From: Paludibacteraceae bacterium | Lineage (GTDB): Bacteria > Bacteroidota > Bacteroidia > Bacteroidales > Paludibacteraceae | Assembly: GCA_017625155.1 (NCBI GenBank) | Contig: JAGALP010000003.1 | Coordinates: 371,275 to 435,274, forward strand | Direction: 5' to 3' | Length of the DNA: 64,000 bases | Shown: positions 32,400 through 40,574 of the stretch, piece by piece | Position numbering within the stretch: position 1 is the stretch's first letter | Layout: each line of letters opens with the position of its first letter | Program-made: the position numbers and the translations under genes | The notes under the pieces: model-generated | Told to the model about the DNA's origin: nothing | Databases searched by the model: none | What the model saw: only the letters and a program-made list of their open reading frames with translations

Positions 32400-34175
32400 A
32401 TGAAAAACGAAGAACTCGAAAAAGTATTGGCTATTGCTGAGCAATGGACCAAAGAGCCTTATGATGCGGACACCCGCGCTGCGGTCAAAGCCATGATTGA
32501 GGCAGAAGACAAAACCGAACTCATCGATAGTTTCTATCGCACACTCGAATTTGGTACGGGCGGTCTCCGCGGACTCATGGGTCCTGGTACCAACCGCATG
32601 AACCAATATATCGTGGCACAAGCCACCCAAGGCTATGCCAACTACCTGCTCAAAGTGCAACGCGAAGGCGGTTTCACTACCCTCAAGGGCGACACCGTTA
32701 GCGTCGTTGTAGGTCACGATTGCCGCAACAACGGCCGCCTCTTTGCCGAAACCGTAGCTGCGGTCTTCGCTGCCAATGGCATCAAGGTATATCTCTTCGA
32801 GAGCCTCCGACCAACTCCAGAAGTTAGCTTTGCTATCCGTCACCTCTCTGCGCAAGGTGGTGTCAATGTAACCGCCAGCCACAACCCGAAAGAGTACAAC
32901 GGCTACAAGGCATACTGGGAGGACGGTAGCCAAGTGCTCCAACCACACGACCAAGGCATCATTGACGAGGTAAACAAAGTGACTCTTGCTGACGTAAAAA
33001 TGATTGGCAATGAGCACCTTATCGAGATTATCGGCGGCGAGATGGACTACGACTACATGCAAGCTGTGAAGACTGTCATGATTGACCAAGAGGCCATTCT
33101 TCGTCAAAAAGACCTCAATATCGTTTATACCCCTCTCCACGGTGCAGGACGCCAAATCATCCCAATGTGCCTTCGCTCTTGGGGCTTCGAGAATATCCAC
33201 GTCGTACCAGAGCAAATGGTCATCGATGGCAACTTCTCTACCGTGCAAAGTCCTAACCCAGAGAACGCTGAGGCCATGACCATGGGTATGAACCTCGGCA
33301 CCCAACTCAACGCCGACCTTGTAATCGCTTCTGACCCAGACGCCGACCGTATCGCCATCGTTTGCCGCAACGACAAAGGCGAGTGGACCATCATCAACGG
33401 CAACCAAACCTGCATGATGTACTGCTATTACATCATCAACAACATGAAGAAACTCGGCAAACTCCGCCCAGAGCACTACCTCGTTAAGACCATCGTTACC
33501 AGCGAGTTAATCCGTAAGATGGCAGACGCACAAGGCGTGACTTTGACCGACGAATATACAGGCTTTAAGTGGATTGCCAACCGTATCCGCGAGTGGGAAG
33601 GTACACGCAAATACATCGGTGGTGGCGAAGAGAGCTTCGGCTTCTTGCCATACGATGCTGTCCGCGATAAATGCTCTCCTTCTGCTATTTGCCTCATCTG
33701 CGAGATTGCAGCCTATGCGAAGGACAACGGCATGACCCTCTACGATTATCTCCTTAATATGTATATGGAGTACGGCTTCCAACGCGAGACCACTATCAAT
33801 GTTGTTCGTCCTGGTAAGTCTGGCGCAGAGGAGATTCAAGCCATGATGGTCAATTATCGCCAAAACCCTCCTGTGGAGATTGCTGGCGAGAAAGTGATTA
33901 AGTCTAAAGACTTCAAGACCCTCGTTCAACGCGAATTGGTGAATGGCGAGTGGGTAGAGACACCTATCACGATGGCACTCAATGCTACCAGCAATGTGCT
34001 CCAATATTTCACCGAAGGCGGTATGAAGATTAGTGTTCGCCCAAGTGGTACAGAACCAAAGATCAAGTTCTACTTCGAGATTCCTGCCGAGATGCCAACT
34101 CCAGCCGACTACGACAAAGCCGTAGCCGAAGCCGAATCCAAAGTACCAGCTATCAAAGCAAGTCTAGGTATTTGA
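32400..34175 (+). CDS. Alpha-D-phosphohexomutase (phosphoglucomutase/phosphomannomutase type)
   Basis: 591 residues. The ATG at 32400 is chosen because a strong promoter lies inside the longer frame. The four-domain mutase is visible: substrate/phosphoserine loop NVTASHNPKEYNGYK, metal loop SDPDADRIAIV, sugar loop GGGEESFGF and the phosphate-binding C-terminal SVRPSGTEPKIKFY. Length and the KWIANRI stretch resemble the long Bacteroidetes and Firmicutes PgcA-like enzymes. It interconverts glucose-1-P and glucose-6-P or the mannose analogues for glycan precursor supply. Codon use here is strongly biased to C-ending codons, suggesting high expression. Confidence 0.92.
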   Translation: MKNEELEKVLAIAEQWTKEPYDADTRAAVKAMIEAEDKTELIDSFYRTLEFGTGGLRGLMGPGTNRMNQYIVAQATQGYANYLLKVQREGGFTTLKGDTVSVVVGHDCRNNGRLFAETVAAVFAANGIKVYLFESLRPTPEVSFAIRHLSAQGGVNVTASHNPKEYNGYKAYWEDGSQVLQPHDQGIIDEVNKVTLADVKMIGNEHLIEIIGGEMDYDYMQAVKTVMIDQEAILRQKDLNIVYTPLHGAGRQIIPMCLRSWGFENIHVVPEQMVIDGNFSTVQSPNPENAEAMTMGMNLGTQLNADLVIASDPDADRIAIVCRNDKGEWTIINGNQTCMMYCYYIINNMKKLGKLRPEHYLVKTIVTSELIRKMADAQGVTLTDEYTGFKWIANRIREWEGTRKYIGGGEESFGFLPYDAVRDKCSPSAICLICEIAAYAKDNGMTLYDYLLNMYMEYGFQRETTINVVRPGKSGAEEIQAMMVNYRQNPPVEIAGEKVIKSKDFKTLVQRELVNGEWVETPITMALNATSNVLQYFTEGGMKISVRPSGTEPKIKFYFEIPAEMPTPADYDKAVAEAESKVPAIKASLGI

Positions 34176-34294
34176 TGATGTCATAGATTGATTACTAAAT
34201 ATAAACAGAAAAAATATTTTGCCTATGAAACATTAGTGTGTAGTTGATACGCACATCGTGAAATAAAGAAAAAGCGTTTTAGCATTATTCTCAT

Positions 34295-34418
34295 CTCTAA
34301 CAAAAGTTTGGCGACTGAAAGAAAGAGAACGATAAGAATAATACCTAAAATGTCTGCGTATTGCGTGGACTTTTTGGTATTTTCGTGTTCTCAGGTTACG
34401 CCAAACACCTTGTTAGAG
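34295..34418 (+). ncRNA. Candidate structured RNA, long bulged hairpin
   Basis: CTCTAACAA (34295-34303) pairs with TTGTTAGAG (34410-34418); TTTGGCG (34307-34313) with CGCCAAA (34399-34405); AGAAC with GTTCT (34387-34391 region); AATACC (34340-34345) with GGTATT (34376-34381); and an apical 8-bp helix 34352-34370 closes an ATT loop using three G-U pairs. G-U use favours RNA over a DNA palindrome. A second, competing pairing exists between 34283-34293 and 34330-34341. A terminator-like hairpin follows at 34428. A 6S-like RNA, a leader switch for the downstream gene, or a small mobile palindrome are all possible. Strand is inferred from the terminator. Confidence 0.5.
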
Positions 34419-34427
34419 CGAGATACT

Positions 34428-34448
34428 AAAAAAGTACCGCGCTTTTTT
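34428..34448 (+). terminator. Terminator-like hairpin after the structured RNA
   Basis: AAAAAAG (34428-34434) pairs with CTTTTTT (34442-34448) around a GC-containing loop. The 3' arm doubles as the T-tract. The gap 34176-34546 contains no convincing ORF. Confidence 0.5.
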
Positions 34449-34546
34449 ATGTGCGTATTTTTCAGCCGTGCTGATAAAAGGTACAACGGAGTAACCGAAA
34501 AGCCGAAGAAAGTGAGTAGGGGATAAATGTATAATATAAAATGATT

Positions 34547-35077
34547 ATGAAAAAGATTTTATTAGGATTAATTTTATTGCTTGGAAGCAGTATTATAAAT
34601 GCTCAACTTAAACCAGAAATGTATTATCACAACGGAAAGGTTTATAATAATGCAGCGCACAAACATCGACACTTGATGTCTTCATTTGAAGTTGCTCAGA
34701 ACCTATACAACCAATCTGAGTTTTTATGCAAACAATATCAAAAAGGAAAAGATATGAAAGTATCTGGAGGGGTGTTTATAGGAGTAGGTATTCCAGCACT
34801 CGCAACAAGTATCATTATGCTACCTATGCTATACCGTGAAGGACAACCTTCTAATAGTATTGTTGGTAGTAATAAAGCCCCTAATCGATGGGACGATACG
34901 CACGATGCTGCATGGGCATTATTTGGATTTGGAGTAGGTCTCACGAGTGTTGGTATTCCATTGTATAGTGTAGGTCTGAAAACAATGAAAACAACTCTGT
35001 CAGCTTATAATGAAACAAGTGCGACACTTACATTTAAACTGCAAAACAATGGTTTAGGATTAGCATTAAATTTCTAA
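34547..35077 (+). CDS. Hypothetical small envelope protein
   Basis: 176 residues from MKKILLG (an in-frame ATG two codons upstream is possible). A signal peptide (about 1-19, SSIINAQ) is followed by a polar stretch and two glycine-rich hydrophobic segments (about 75-95, GGVFIGVGIPALATSIIML; about 127-147, ALFGFGVGLTSVGIPLYSVG) that share a repeated G-x-G-I-P pattern. The ending is a single strand, LGLALNF, with terminal Phe. I recognise no family. A strong terminator lies 35 bp downstream. Confidence 0.65.
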   Translation: MKKILLGLILLLGSSIINAQLKPEMYYHNGKVYNNAAHKHRHLMSSFEVAQNLYNQSEFLCKQYQKGKDMKVSGGVFIGVGIPALATSIIMLPMLYREGQPSNSIVGSNKAPNRWDDTHDAAWALFGFGVGLTSVGIPLYSVGLKTMKTTLSAYNETSATLTFKLQNNGLGLALNF

Positions 35078-35111
35078 CTTTCTAATATTAACAACTAATT
35101 CACAATAAAAC

Positions 35112-35142
35112 AATCGTTCTCATTATGAGAACGATTTTTTTT
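35112..35142 (+). terminator. Intrinsic terminator
   Basis: AATCGTTCTC/GAGAACGATT perfect 10-bp stem, ATTAT loop, followed by six or more T. Confidence 0.9.
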
Positions 35143-35182
35143 GTTTATGTATCTGCCAGTGATCCTTCACGGAAGTGAAAGG

Positions 35183-35237
35183 AATAGTGCGTGTATTGTG
35201 CGTCTATTGTCCGTGTATTGTGCGTGAATAGTGCGTA
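35183..35237. repeat. Five-unit 11-bp tandem array
   Basis: Units start at 35183, 35194, 35205, 35216 and 35227, consensus TATTGTGCGTG, exactly 11 bp each. It lies in the convergent gap after the terminator and before the murI stop. The unit is close to the reverse complement of that in the array at 46169. Confidence 0.8.
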
Positions 35238-35263
35238 ATTACTAAGAGATTTGCAAGAAGGAA

Positions 35264-36139
35264 TTATTGCAACTCAATATGCTCCGCCTCAATCGGTTCG
35301 GATAAGAAAAGCGAAGCAGAATCAGAGAACTTATCGGCAGATTCGGTAGTAAGGAAACCCCCTCCCGACCTCCCCTTCAAAGGGGAGGAGATACGTTCGA
35401 CAATTTCAGGATGGCGGCGCAGATAATCGGCTAAACTCTGCGCGACGATCTCGCCCTGAGATATGAGCCCCCCTCCAACTCCCCCCTGAAGGGTGGAGGG
35501 ATGGTGTGGAGTATTGATGACAATGTTTGGTGTTGTTTTTAGAAACGCTTCAATCTTGGGTTGGAGTAGGGGATAATGGGTGCAACCCAAAATAATGGTA
35601 TCAATCAGCGGATCGCGGGTGAGGAGTTCGGTGAGGTATTTCTCTACGAAATAGTCGGCACCTTTGCTCAAATGTTCGCCTGCCTCAATCAACGGCACCC
35701 ACATAGGGCATGCCTGTTGGGTGACAACGAGGGTAGGGTCTTGCTTGAGCAACTCGATGACGTAACTCTCAGAAGCCACGGTGCCAGGAGTAGCAAGCAC
35801 ACCTATATGTTTTGTGCGCGTACGCGCGGGCACGACTTCCACAGTAGGGCGAATCACACCCAACACGCGAACTTCATCGGGATTAATATCACGCTGCTGA
35901 ATCGTTCTGAGTGCCTTCGCACTGGCAGTATTACATGCCAAAATAATGAGGTTACAGCCCTGCTCATGAAGGTATTTGACAGCTTGCAGTGTGTACTCGT
36001 AAATCACATCAAATGAACGAGTTCCGTAAGGCGCACGAGCATTATCACCCAAGTAAAGATAGTCGTACTCGGGAAGCAATTGGCGAATCTTATTTAAGAT
36101 CGTCAGACCGCCATAACCGCTGTCAAAAATACCAATCAT
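35264..36139 (-). CDS. murI: Glutamate racemase with two repeat-encoded insertions
   Basis: 291 residues. MurI makes D-glutamate for peptidoglycan. Motifs: GIFDSGYGGLT (catalytic Asp region), LACNTASAKAL (first catalytic Cys) and ILGCTHYPLL (second Cys and His). The C-terminal third carries two extra pieces not expected in the family: PSTLQGGVGGGL before the conserved ISQGEIVA, and SSPLKGRSGGGF before TTESADKF. Each is encoded by a 33-bp copy of the same G/C-rich palindromic repeat, read in the same frame. The catalytic core is untouched, so the enzyme is probably active. Divergent from dnaN with its own promoter. Confidence 0.93.
   Translation of the reverse strand: MIGIFDSGYGGLTILNKIRQLLPEYDYLYLGDNARAPYGTRSFDVIYEYTLQAVKYLHEQGCNLIILACNTASAKALRTIQQRDINPDEVRVLGVIRPTVEVVPARTRTKHIGVLATPGTVASESYVIELLKQDPTLVVTQQACPMWVPLIEAGEHLSKGADYFVEKYLTELLTRDPLIDTIILGCTHYPLLQPKIEAFLKTTPNIVINTPHHPSTLQGGVGGGLISQGEIVAQSLADYLRRHPEIVERISSPLKGRSGGGFLTTESADKFSDSASLFLSEPIEAEHIELQ
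35358..35390 (-). repeat. G/C-rich palindromic repeat, copy B, inside murI
   Basis: 33 bp with a CTCCCCTT/AAGGGGAG palindrome. It aligns without gaps to copy A at an offset of 111 bp, a multiple of three, and is translated in the same frame. Confidence 0.85.
35468..35500 (-). repeat. G/C-rich palindromic repeat, copy A, inside murI
   Basis: 33 bp with diverged palindromic arms (CCTCCA..., ...TGGAGG). Translated as part of PSTLQGGVGGGL in murI. Confidence 0.8.
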
Positions 36140-36146
36140 TTTTTTT

Positions 36147-36174
36147 GTTTAGTGTTTAGAGTTTCGTGTTTAGG
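36147..36174 (-). repeat. Four-unit heptamer array in the murI leader
   Basis: GTTTAGT, GTTTAGA, GTTTCGT, GTTTAGG on the plus strand, in exact register between the murI start and its promoter. Confidence 0.75.
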
Positions 36175-36190
36175 GCACATATTTTGGGTG

Positions 36191-36222
36191 CAAAGGTAAG
36201 AAAAATAAATAATTTATGCAAA
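36191..36222 (-). promoter_or_regulatory. Promoter of murI
   Basis: Minus strand TTTG (complement of 36219-36222), 20-bp gap, TACCTTTG (complement of 36191-36198). Its -33 box lies 3 bp from that of the dnaN promoter, so the two probably compete. Confidence 0.85.
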
Positions 36223-36225
36223 TTA

Positions 36226-36257
36226 TTTGTATAATTCGTTATTTTTTTGTAACTTTG
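36226..36257 (+). promoter_or_regulatory. Promoter of dnaN
   Basis: TTTG 36226-36229, 20-bp gap, TAACTTTG 36250-36257; start codon at 36298. Confidence 0.85.
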
Positions 36258-36297
36258 CCGGCTGAAAAGATTGATAACAAATTAAAATTAAACGAAT

Positions 36298-37416
36298 ATG
36301 AAATTTAATGTATCCAGCAAGGAATTGTTTGCACAATTGCAAGCTGCAAGTCGCGTGATTGCGGCTAAGAATAGTTTACAGATTTTGGAGTGCGTGTTGT
36401 TTGACTTGAAAGGTGATGAGTTGACTTTGACCGCATCTGATGGTGAAACCACTTTGCGTACTACCATGCCAGTAGATGGCGCTCAGGGTGAAGGAAAAGT
36501 GGCTGTGGCTGCGAAGATTTTGTTGGAAACCCTCAAGGAGTTCTCAGAGCAACCATTGACATTCCATATTGATGACCAAAACTTTGGCTTGAATATCACC
36601 AGTGCGAATGGTACGTATAGCTTTGTTGGCGCGAATGGTAATGAGTACCCAGAGATGCCAGTAGAGGCAGGTGAGAATAGCTTTGAGATTGCTGCCGATG
36701 TGCTATTGGATGCTGTGAATAAGACAATCTTCTGTACAGCTGATGACGAGTTGCGTCCTGTGATGAATGGTATTTATTTTGACCTCGCAGAGGACAAGAT
36801 TACTTTGGTGGCTACGGATGCGCATCGCTTGGTGCGTTACACCAACTCTACCGTTGCAAGTGCACAACCTGTTAGTTTTATCCTGCCAAAGAAACCTGCT
36901 CAGTTGCTTCGTCAAGTACTGAAGGGTAATGATACTGTGTCAGTTAACTTTGGTGCGAAGAATGCTACCTTTGCATTTGGTAAGACGGTGGTTGTTTGCC
37001 GCCAAATAGAGGGTCGTTTCCCTAACTATAATGCGGTGATTCCACAAAACAATACCAACAAAGTGATTGTGGATCGTCAAACAATCGTGAATGCTTGTAA
37101 GCGTGTGGCTGTGTTTGCTAACACAGGTACTAGCTTGATTAAGTTGGCTTTGAGCGAGAACCAAATCAAGATCTCGGCACAAGACATTGACTTCTCTACT
37201 TCAGCAGAAGAAACCATCGCATGCGACTATACAGGTATGCCTATGGCTATTGGCTTCAAAGCGCCATTCTTGATAGAGATTCTATCTTCTATCACTTCTC
37301 AAGACGTTGTCTTGGCATTGGCCGATCCTGCTCGCGCAGGTTTGATCTTGCCATCTGAGAATGATGAGAATCAAGATTTGCTCATATTGTTGATGCCAAT
37401 GCTCTTGAACGACTAA
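36298..37416 (+). CDS. dnaN: DNA polymerase III beta subunit (sliding clamp)
   Basis: 372 residues, the usual length. Three clamp domains of about 120 residues follow each other; recognisable stretches are MKFNVSSKELFAQLQAASRV, FEIAADVLLDAVNKTIFC, LVATDAHRLVRY and a C-terminal RAGLILPSENDENQDLLILLMPMLL that forms the partner-binding cleft edge (typically LMPMR/ML). The ring tethers the replicative polymerase to DNA. dnaA is not adjacent, and instead the gene heads a run with a DnaQ-like exonuclease. Confidence 0.96.
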   Translation: MKFNVSSKELFAQLQAASRVIAAKNSLQILECVLFDLKGDELTLTASDGETTLRTTMPVDGAQGEGKVAVAAKILLETLKEFSEQPLTFHIDDQNFGLNITSANGTYSFVGANGNEYPEMPVEAGENSFEIAADVLLDAVNKTIFCTADDELRPVMNGIYFDLAEDKITLVATDAHRLVRYTNSTVASAQPVSFILPKKPAQLLRQVLKGNDTVSVNFGAKNATFAFGKTVVVCRQIEGRFPNYNAVIPQNNTNKVIVDRQTIVNACKRVAVFANTGTSLIKLALSENQIKISAQDIDFSTSAEETIACDYTGMPMAIGFKAPFLIEILSSITSQDVVLALADPARAGLILPSENDENQDLLILLMPMLLND

Positions 37417-37531
37417 TTTTGTGTTTCTTTTGGCATCTTGCTGGTTGTTATTCGGTCACAATGTTCCGCATTGCTCCCTCGGTTCGCCCAGCAATCTGCT
37501 CAAAACAAACTACAAAATGTGTGATTAAACT

Positions 37532-38323
37532 ATGAGATTGAAACTTACTCGCCCGTTGGTTTTCTTTGATTTGGAGACTACGGGTTTGAATATAGCTCAA
37601 GACAGGATTGTAGAGCTGAGTTACTACAAGGTCTTCCCTAACGGCTGTGCCGAGGGGAAGACTTTCCGCGTAAAACCTACACAAACGATGTTGGGGCAAG
37701 AGATCCAGATGCATATCTCGGATGAGGCAACCGCAGTACATGGGATTCACGACGAGGACTTGGTAGATTGCCCAACCTTCAAAGAGATTGCACCAGAACT
37801 GGTTAAAGTGCTGGAAGGTAGCGACTTAGCGGGTTATAATTCCAACCATTTTGATGTGCCATTATTGGCGGAGGAACTGTTGCGTGTGGGGCAAAATATC
37901 GATTTGAAGCGTATGCGAATGGTAGATGTATTTACCATTTTCCAACGCCAAGAACCTCGCAATTTGGTAGCAGCATATAAGTTCTATTGCGGAAAAGACC
38001 TGACGGATGCACACTCTGCAGATGCCGACACGATGGCAACCTACGAGGTGCTGAAAGCACAGTTAGAGCGTTATGAGTTACCCGCCACGGTAGAGGAACT
38101 GTCCGACTATACAACTGGTAATGTGCGCTTTGCGGATTTTGCAGGACGCATTGCGTATGATGCTGAGGGAAAAGAGATTTTTAACTTTGGCAAATACAAA
38201 GGTCAGCGCGTAGCGGATGTTTTTCGTCGTGATCCTGGTTATCATGGTTGGATTCAGCAAGGCGACTTCCCTCAATACACCAAAGCGGTGTTCATGCGCG
38301 TGTATCTGAGTCTTCGTGGCTAA
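37532..38323 (+). CDS. DnaQ-like 3'-5' exonuclease with DUF3820-like C-terminal domain
   Basis: 263 residues. A DEDDh exonuclease domain (about 1-175) has FFDLETTGLN (Asp, Glu), GYNSNHFDVPLL (Asp) and AHSADADTMAT (His, Asp), all catalytic residues present. The C-terminal 60 residues (IFNFGKYKGQRVADVFRRDP...W) resemble DUF3820. The exonuclease could be a proofreading epsilon-type subunit or a repair nuclease; location behind dnaN favours a replication or repair role. It lies 115 bp after dnaN, in a gap where I see no promoter. Confidence 0.85.
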   Translation: MRLKLTRPLVFFDLETTGLNIAQDRIVELSYYKVFPNGCAEGKTFRVKPTQTMLGQEIQMHISDEATAVHGIHDEDLVDCPTFKEIAPELVKVLEGSDLAGYNSNHFDVPLLAEELLRVGQNIDLKRMRMVDVFTIFQRQEPRNLVAAYKFYCGKDLTDAHSADADTMATYEVLKAQLERYELPATVEELSDYTTGNVRFADFAGRIAYDAEGKEIFNFGKYKGQRVADVFRRDPGYHGWIQQGDFPQYTKAVFMRVYLSLRG

Positions 38324-38326
38324 ACC

Positions 38327-38353
38327 TTTAGAACGCTTAAAACTTTTAGGACT
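38327..38353 (+). repeat. 9-bp tandem units in the rnz leader
   Basis: TTTAGAACG (38327), CTTAAAACT (38336), TTTAGGACT (38345): three 9-mers in register, ending three bases before the rnz start codon. Confidence 0.6.
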
Positions 38354-38356
38354 CTT

Positions 38357-39139
38357 TTGAATAACGAAGTAACCATATTAGGTTGTGGCAGTGCGATGCC
38401 TACATTCCAGAATTCGCCTACAGGGCAGATTGTGGAACTATGCGATAAGTCGTTTCTTGTTGACTGCGGAGAAGGAACTCAACTGAAAATGAGGCAGTTG
38501 GGTGTGAAAACTGCGCGGCTATACACGGTGTTGATTTCGCATTTGCATGGTGATCATTGTTTTGGATTGATAGGGTTGATATCCACGTTGGGCATGATGG
38601 GACGAACACAACCTTTGCATATTTATGCACATGCCGACTTGGAGAAACTGCTTCGCCCGTTGCTGGATTATCATTGCCAAGACCTACCGTATGAGGTGGA
38701 GTTTCGTGCCATCAATCCGCGCAAGAAAGAAGTGATATTTGAAGACCGCACGCTGACGATTGAGACTATCCCACTGAAACATAAGGTACCAACGTGTGGT
38801 TTTCTCTTTACAGAACATCATCGCGACAAAGAGCCTCGCAAACGGTATGCGTATTGTTCGGATACGGCGTATCGTGAGCAGATTGTGGAGCAGATTGCAG
38901 GAGTAGAAGTGCTATTCCATGAGGCTACGTACACCGAAAAAGATGCAGATAAATGCAAAAAACATACGCATTCTACAGCCAAGCAAGCTGCACAAATTGC
39001 TAAGTTAGCAGGTGCAGGGAAGTTGGTAATAGGGCATTTCAGTGCTCGTGAAGATGACCACCAGGTATTCTTGAATGAAGCACGCGAAGTGTTCGAAAAC
39101 ACAGTTTTGGCAGTAGAAAAAGAGACGATAGAGTTATAA
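38357..39139 (+). CDS. rnz: Ribonuclease Z, compact form lacking the flexible arm
   Basis: 260 residues from a TTG start (no ATG is available). Metallo-beta-lactamase core intact: GSAMPTFQNSPTGQ, metal motif SHLHGDHCFGL, AYCSDTAY (Asp), LFHEATY and HTHSTAKQAA, then GHFSARED. tRNase Z enzymes of this class are usually about 305 residues. Here the segment between VPTCGFLF and KRYAYCSDT is only about 12 residues, whereas usual enzymes carry there the 45-60-residue arm that grips the tRNA elbow. The tyrosine usually after HFSAR is also missing. Still likely a tRNA 3'-processing enzyme, perhaps with altered substrate binding. Overlaps radA by one base. Confidence 0.85.
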   Translation: MNNEVTILGCGSAMPTFQNSPTGQIVELCDKSFLVDCGEGTQLKMRQLGVKTARLYTVLISHLHGDHCFGLIGLISTLGMMGRTQPLHIYAHADLEKLLRPLLDYHCQDLPYEVEFRAINPRKKEVIFEDRTLTIETIPLKHKVPTCGFLFTEHHRDKEPRKRYAYCSDTAYREQIVEQIAGVEVLFHEATYTEKDADKCKKHTHSTAKQAAQIAKLAGAGKLVIGHFSAREDDHQVFLNEAREVFENTVLAVEKETIEL

Positions 39140-40497
39140 TGGCAAAGAATACGACGAAATATGTGTGTTCAAATTGTGGTGCTCAATCGCCACAAATGAT
39201 TGGTCGTTGTCCAGTCTGCGGTGAGTGGGGAACATATGAGGAAGAGGTGAGTACCACTATCTCTTCCAAAAAAGGCGGAACTTCGCTTCGTCGTGGCGCG
39301 CAGGCGCAACGTTTACGCGAGGTAGAGGCTCAAGAGGAGATGCGGATTGATATGCAGTCTTCGGAATTGAACCGTGTGTTGGGAGGTGGATTGGTGCCTG
39401 GCAGTTTGGTGCTATTGGGTGGTGAACCAGGTATAGGAAAATCTACATTAGCACTGCAAGTACTGATGAAAATGGGGCATCGCAAAACACTTTATGCAAG
39501 TGGTGAAGAGAGTGCTAAGCAATTGAAACTCAGAGCAGAGCGTTTATCTGGAAATGCAGAGAATCTATATATCCTGGCAGAGACTTCATTGGAGCGAATA
39601 TTGGATAATGTAACCGAAATTCAGCCCGAAATAGTAGTTGTAGATAGTATTCAAACGATAGGTACGGAATCGATAGAGGCGAGTATTGGTAGTTTGAGTC
39701 AAGTGAAGGAATGTGCAGCACGAATCTTGCAGTATGCGAAAGAAAAAAATGTGCCATTTATCATTGTGGGGCATATCAATAAAGAGGGTTCGCTGGCTGG
39801 ACCAAAAGTATTGGAGCATATTGTGGATACGGTGTTGCAGTTCGAAGGTGATCAGCATTATGTCTATCGCATCTTGCGAGCACAAAAGAATCGCTTTGGT
39901 AGCACTAGCGAGTTGGGCATTTTCGAGATGCAACAAGATGGCTTGCGCGAGGTGTTGAACCCAAGTGAGTTGCTCTTGTCGGGTAATCGCGATGGGTTAT
40001 CGGGAGTGGCTATTGCTGCTGCGGTGGAAGGTGTACGTCCGCTTTTGATTGAAGTTCAGGCACTTGTGGCAAGTGCTGCATATGGTACACCTCAACGAAG
40101 CAGTACGGGCTTTGACGGCAGACGGTTGAATATGTTGCTTGCCGTTTTGGAAAAGAAGGTTGGTTTTAAGCTTTTGCAAAAAGATGTGTTTTTCAACATA
40201 GCAGGTGGGTTGCGTATCAATGATCCTGCAATAGATTTACCTGTTCTGGCTGCTGTGCTTTCTTCGAACATGGATATTGCACTGGATGAAAAAATCTGCA
40301 TGACTGGCGAGGTGGGCTTAGCAGGCGAAATACGCCCAGTTAATCGTATAGACCAACGTATTCGAGAAGCGGAAAAGCTTGGTTTTGAGCGGATTATCAT
40401 CCCTGCTGGGCAAAAGTACAACGCACACAACTTGCGCATACGCGTGGTAGAGGTAAGTCGCGTAGTAGATGCTTTTCGCATTTTAATCAAGAAATAA
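39139..40497 (+). CDS. radA: DNA repair protein RadA
   Basis: 452 residues with all RadA parts: an N-terminal C4 zinc motif (CSNCGAQSPQMIGRCPVCGEW), RecA-like core with Walker A GGEPGIGKST and Walker B VVVDSIQT, the RadA-specific KNRFG motif (QKNRFGSTSELG), and a Lon-protease-like C-terminal domain (TGFDGRRLNMLLAVLEKK; MTGEVGLAGEIRPV). A DnaB-like helicase that promotes branch migration in recombination. It starts at the last base of rnz. Confidence 0.96.
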   Translation: MAKNTTKYVCSNCGAQSPQMIGRCPVCGEWGTYEEEVSTTISSKKGGTSLRRGAQAQRLREVEAQEEMRIDMQSSELNRVLGGGLVPGSLVLLGGEPGIGKSTLALQVLMKMGHRKTLYASGEESAKQLKLRAERLSGNAENLYILAETSLERILDNVTEIQPEIVVVDSIQTIGTESIEASIGSLSQVKECAARILQYAKEKNVPFIIVGHINKEGSLAGPKVLEHIVDTVLQFEGDQHYVYRILRAQKNRFGSTSELGIFEMQQDGLREVLNPSELLLSGNRDGLSGVAIAAAVEGVRPLLIEVQALVASAAYGTPQRSSTGFDGRRLNMLLAVLEKKVGFKLLQKDVFFNIAGGLRINDPAIDLPVLAAVLSSNMDIALDEKICMTGEVGLAGEIRPVNRIDQRIREAEKLGFERIIIPAGQKYNAHNLRIRVVEVSRVVDAFRILIKK

Positions 40498-40529
40498 TTT
40501 GCATATTTCAAAAAAAAGTTGTACCTTTG
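40498..40529 (+). promoter_or_regulatory. Promoter of the tandem barrel genes and probably the uppS-bamA cluster
   Basis: TTTG 40498-40501, 20-bp gap, TACCTTTG 40522-40529. Transcription would start near 40537, so the next CDS starts at 40575, not 40527. Confidence 0.85.
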
Positions 40530-40574
40530 CGGGCTAAATGTGATTTACAAACAAAAGAATTTAGATATTGCGAT

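Noticed and set aside
32274-33476. 400-codon open frame on the minus strand
   Set aside because: It lies antisense to the phosphosugar mutase gene, which has full family motifs and its own promoter. The antisense frame is a by-product of the strong codon bias.
34295-34418. Possible tmRNA
   Set aside because: No tRNA-like acceptor end, no CCA-proximal TTC loop and no resume codon tag; only the long hairpin is present.
34308-34526. 72-codon ORF between the mutase and the small envelope gene
   Set aside because: No signal peptide or family feature, and it runs through the paired arms of the candidate structured RNA and its terminator.
35264-36139. murI as a pseudogene because of extra repeat DNA
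   Set aside because: Both 33-bp copies preserve the frame, and catalytic Asp, both Cys and His motifs are intact through to the stop.
38357-39139. RNase Z shortened by a frameshift or assembly error
   Set aside because: The frame is continuous with recognisable motifs on both sides of the missing arm; a clean in-frame short form is more likely, although a read-level check would settle it.
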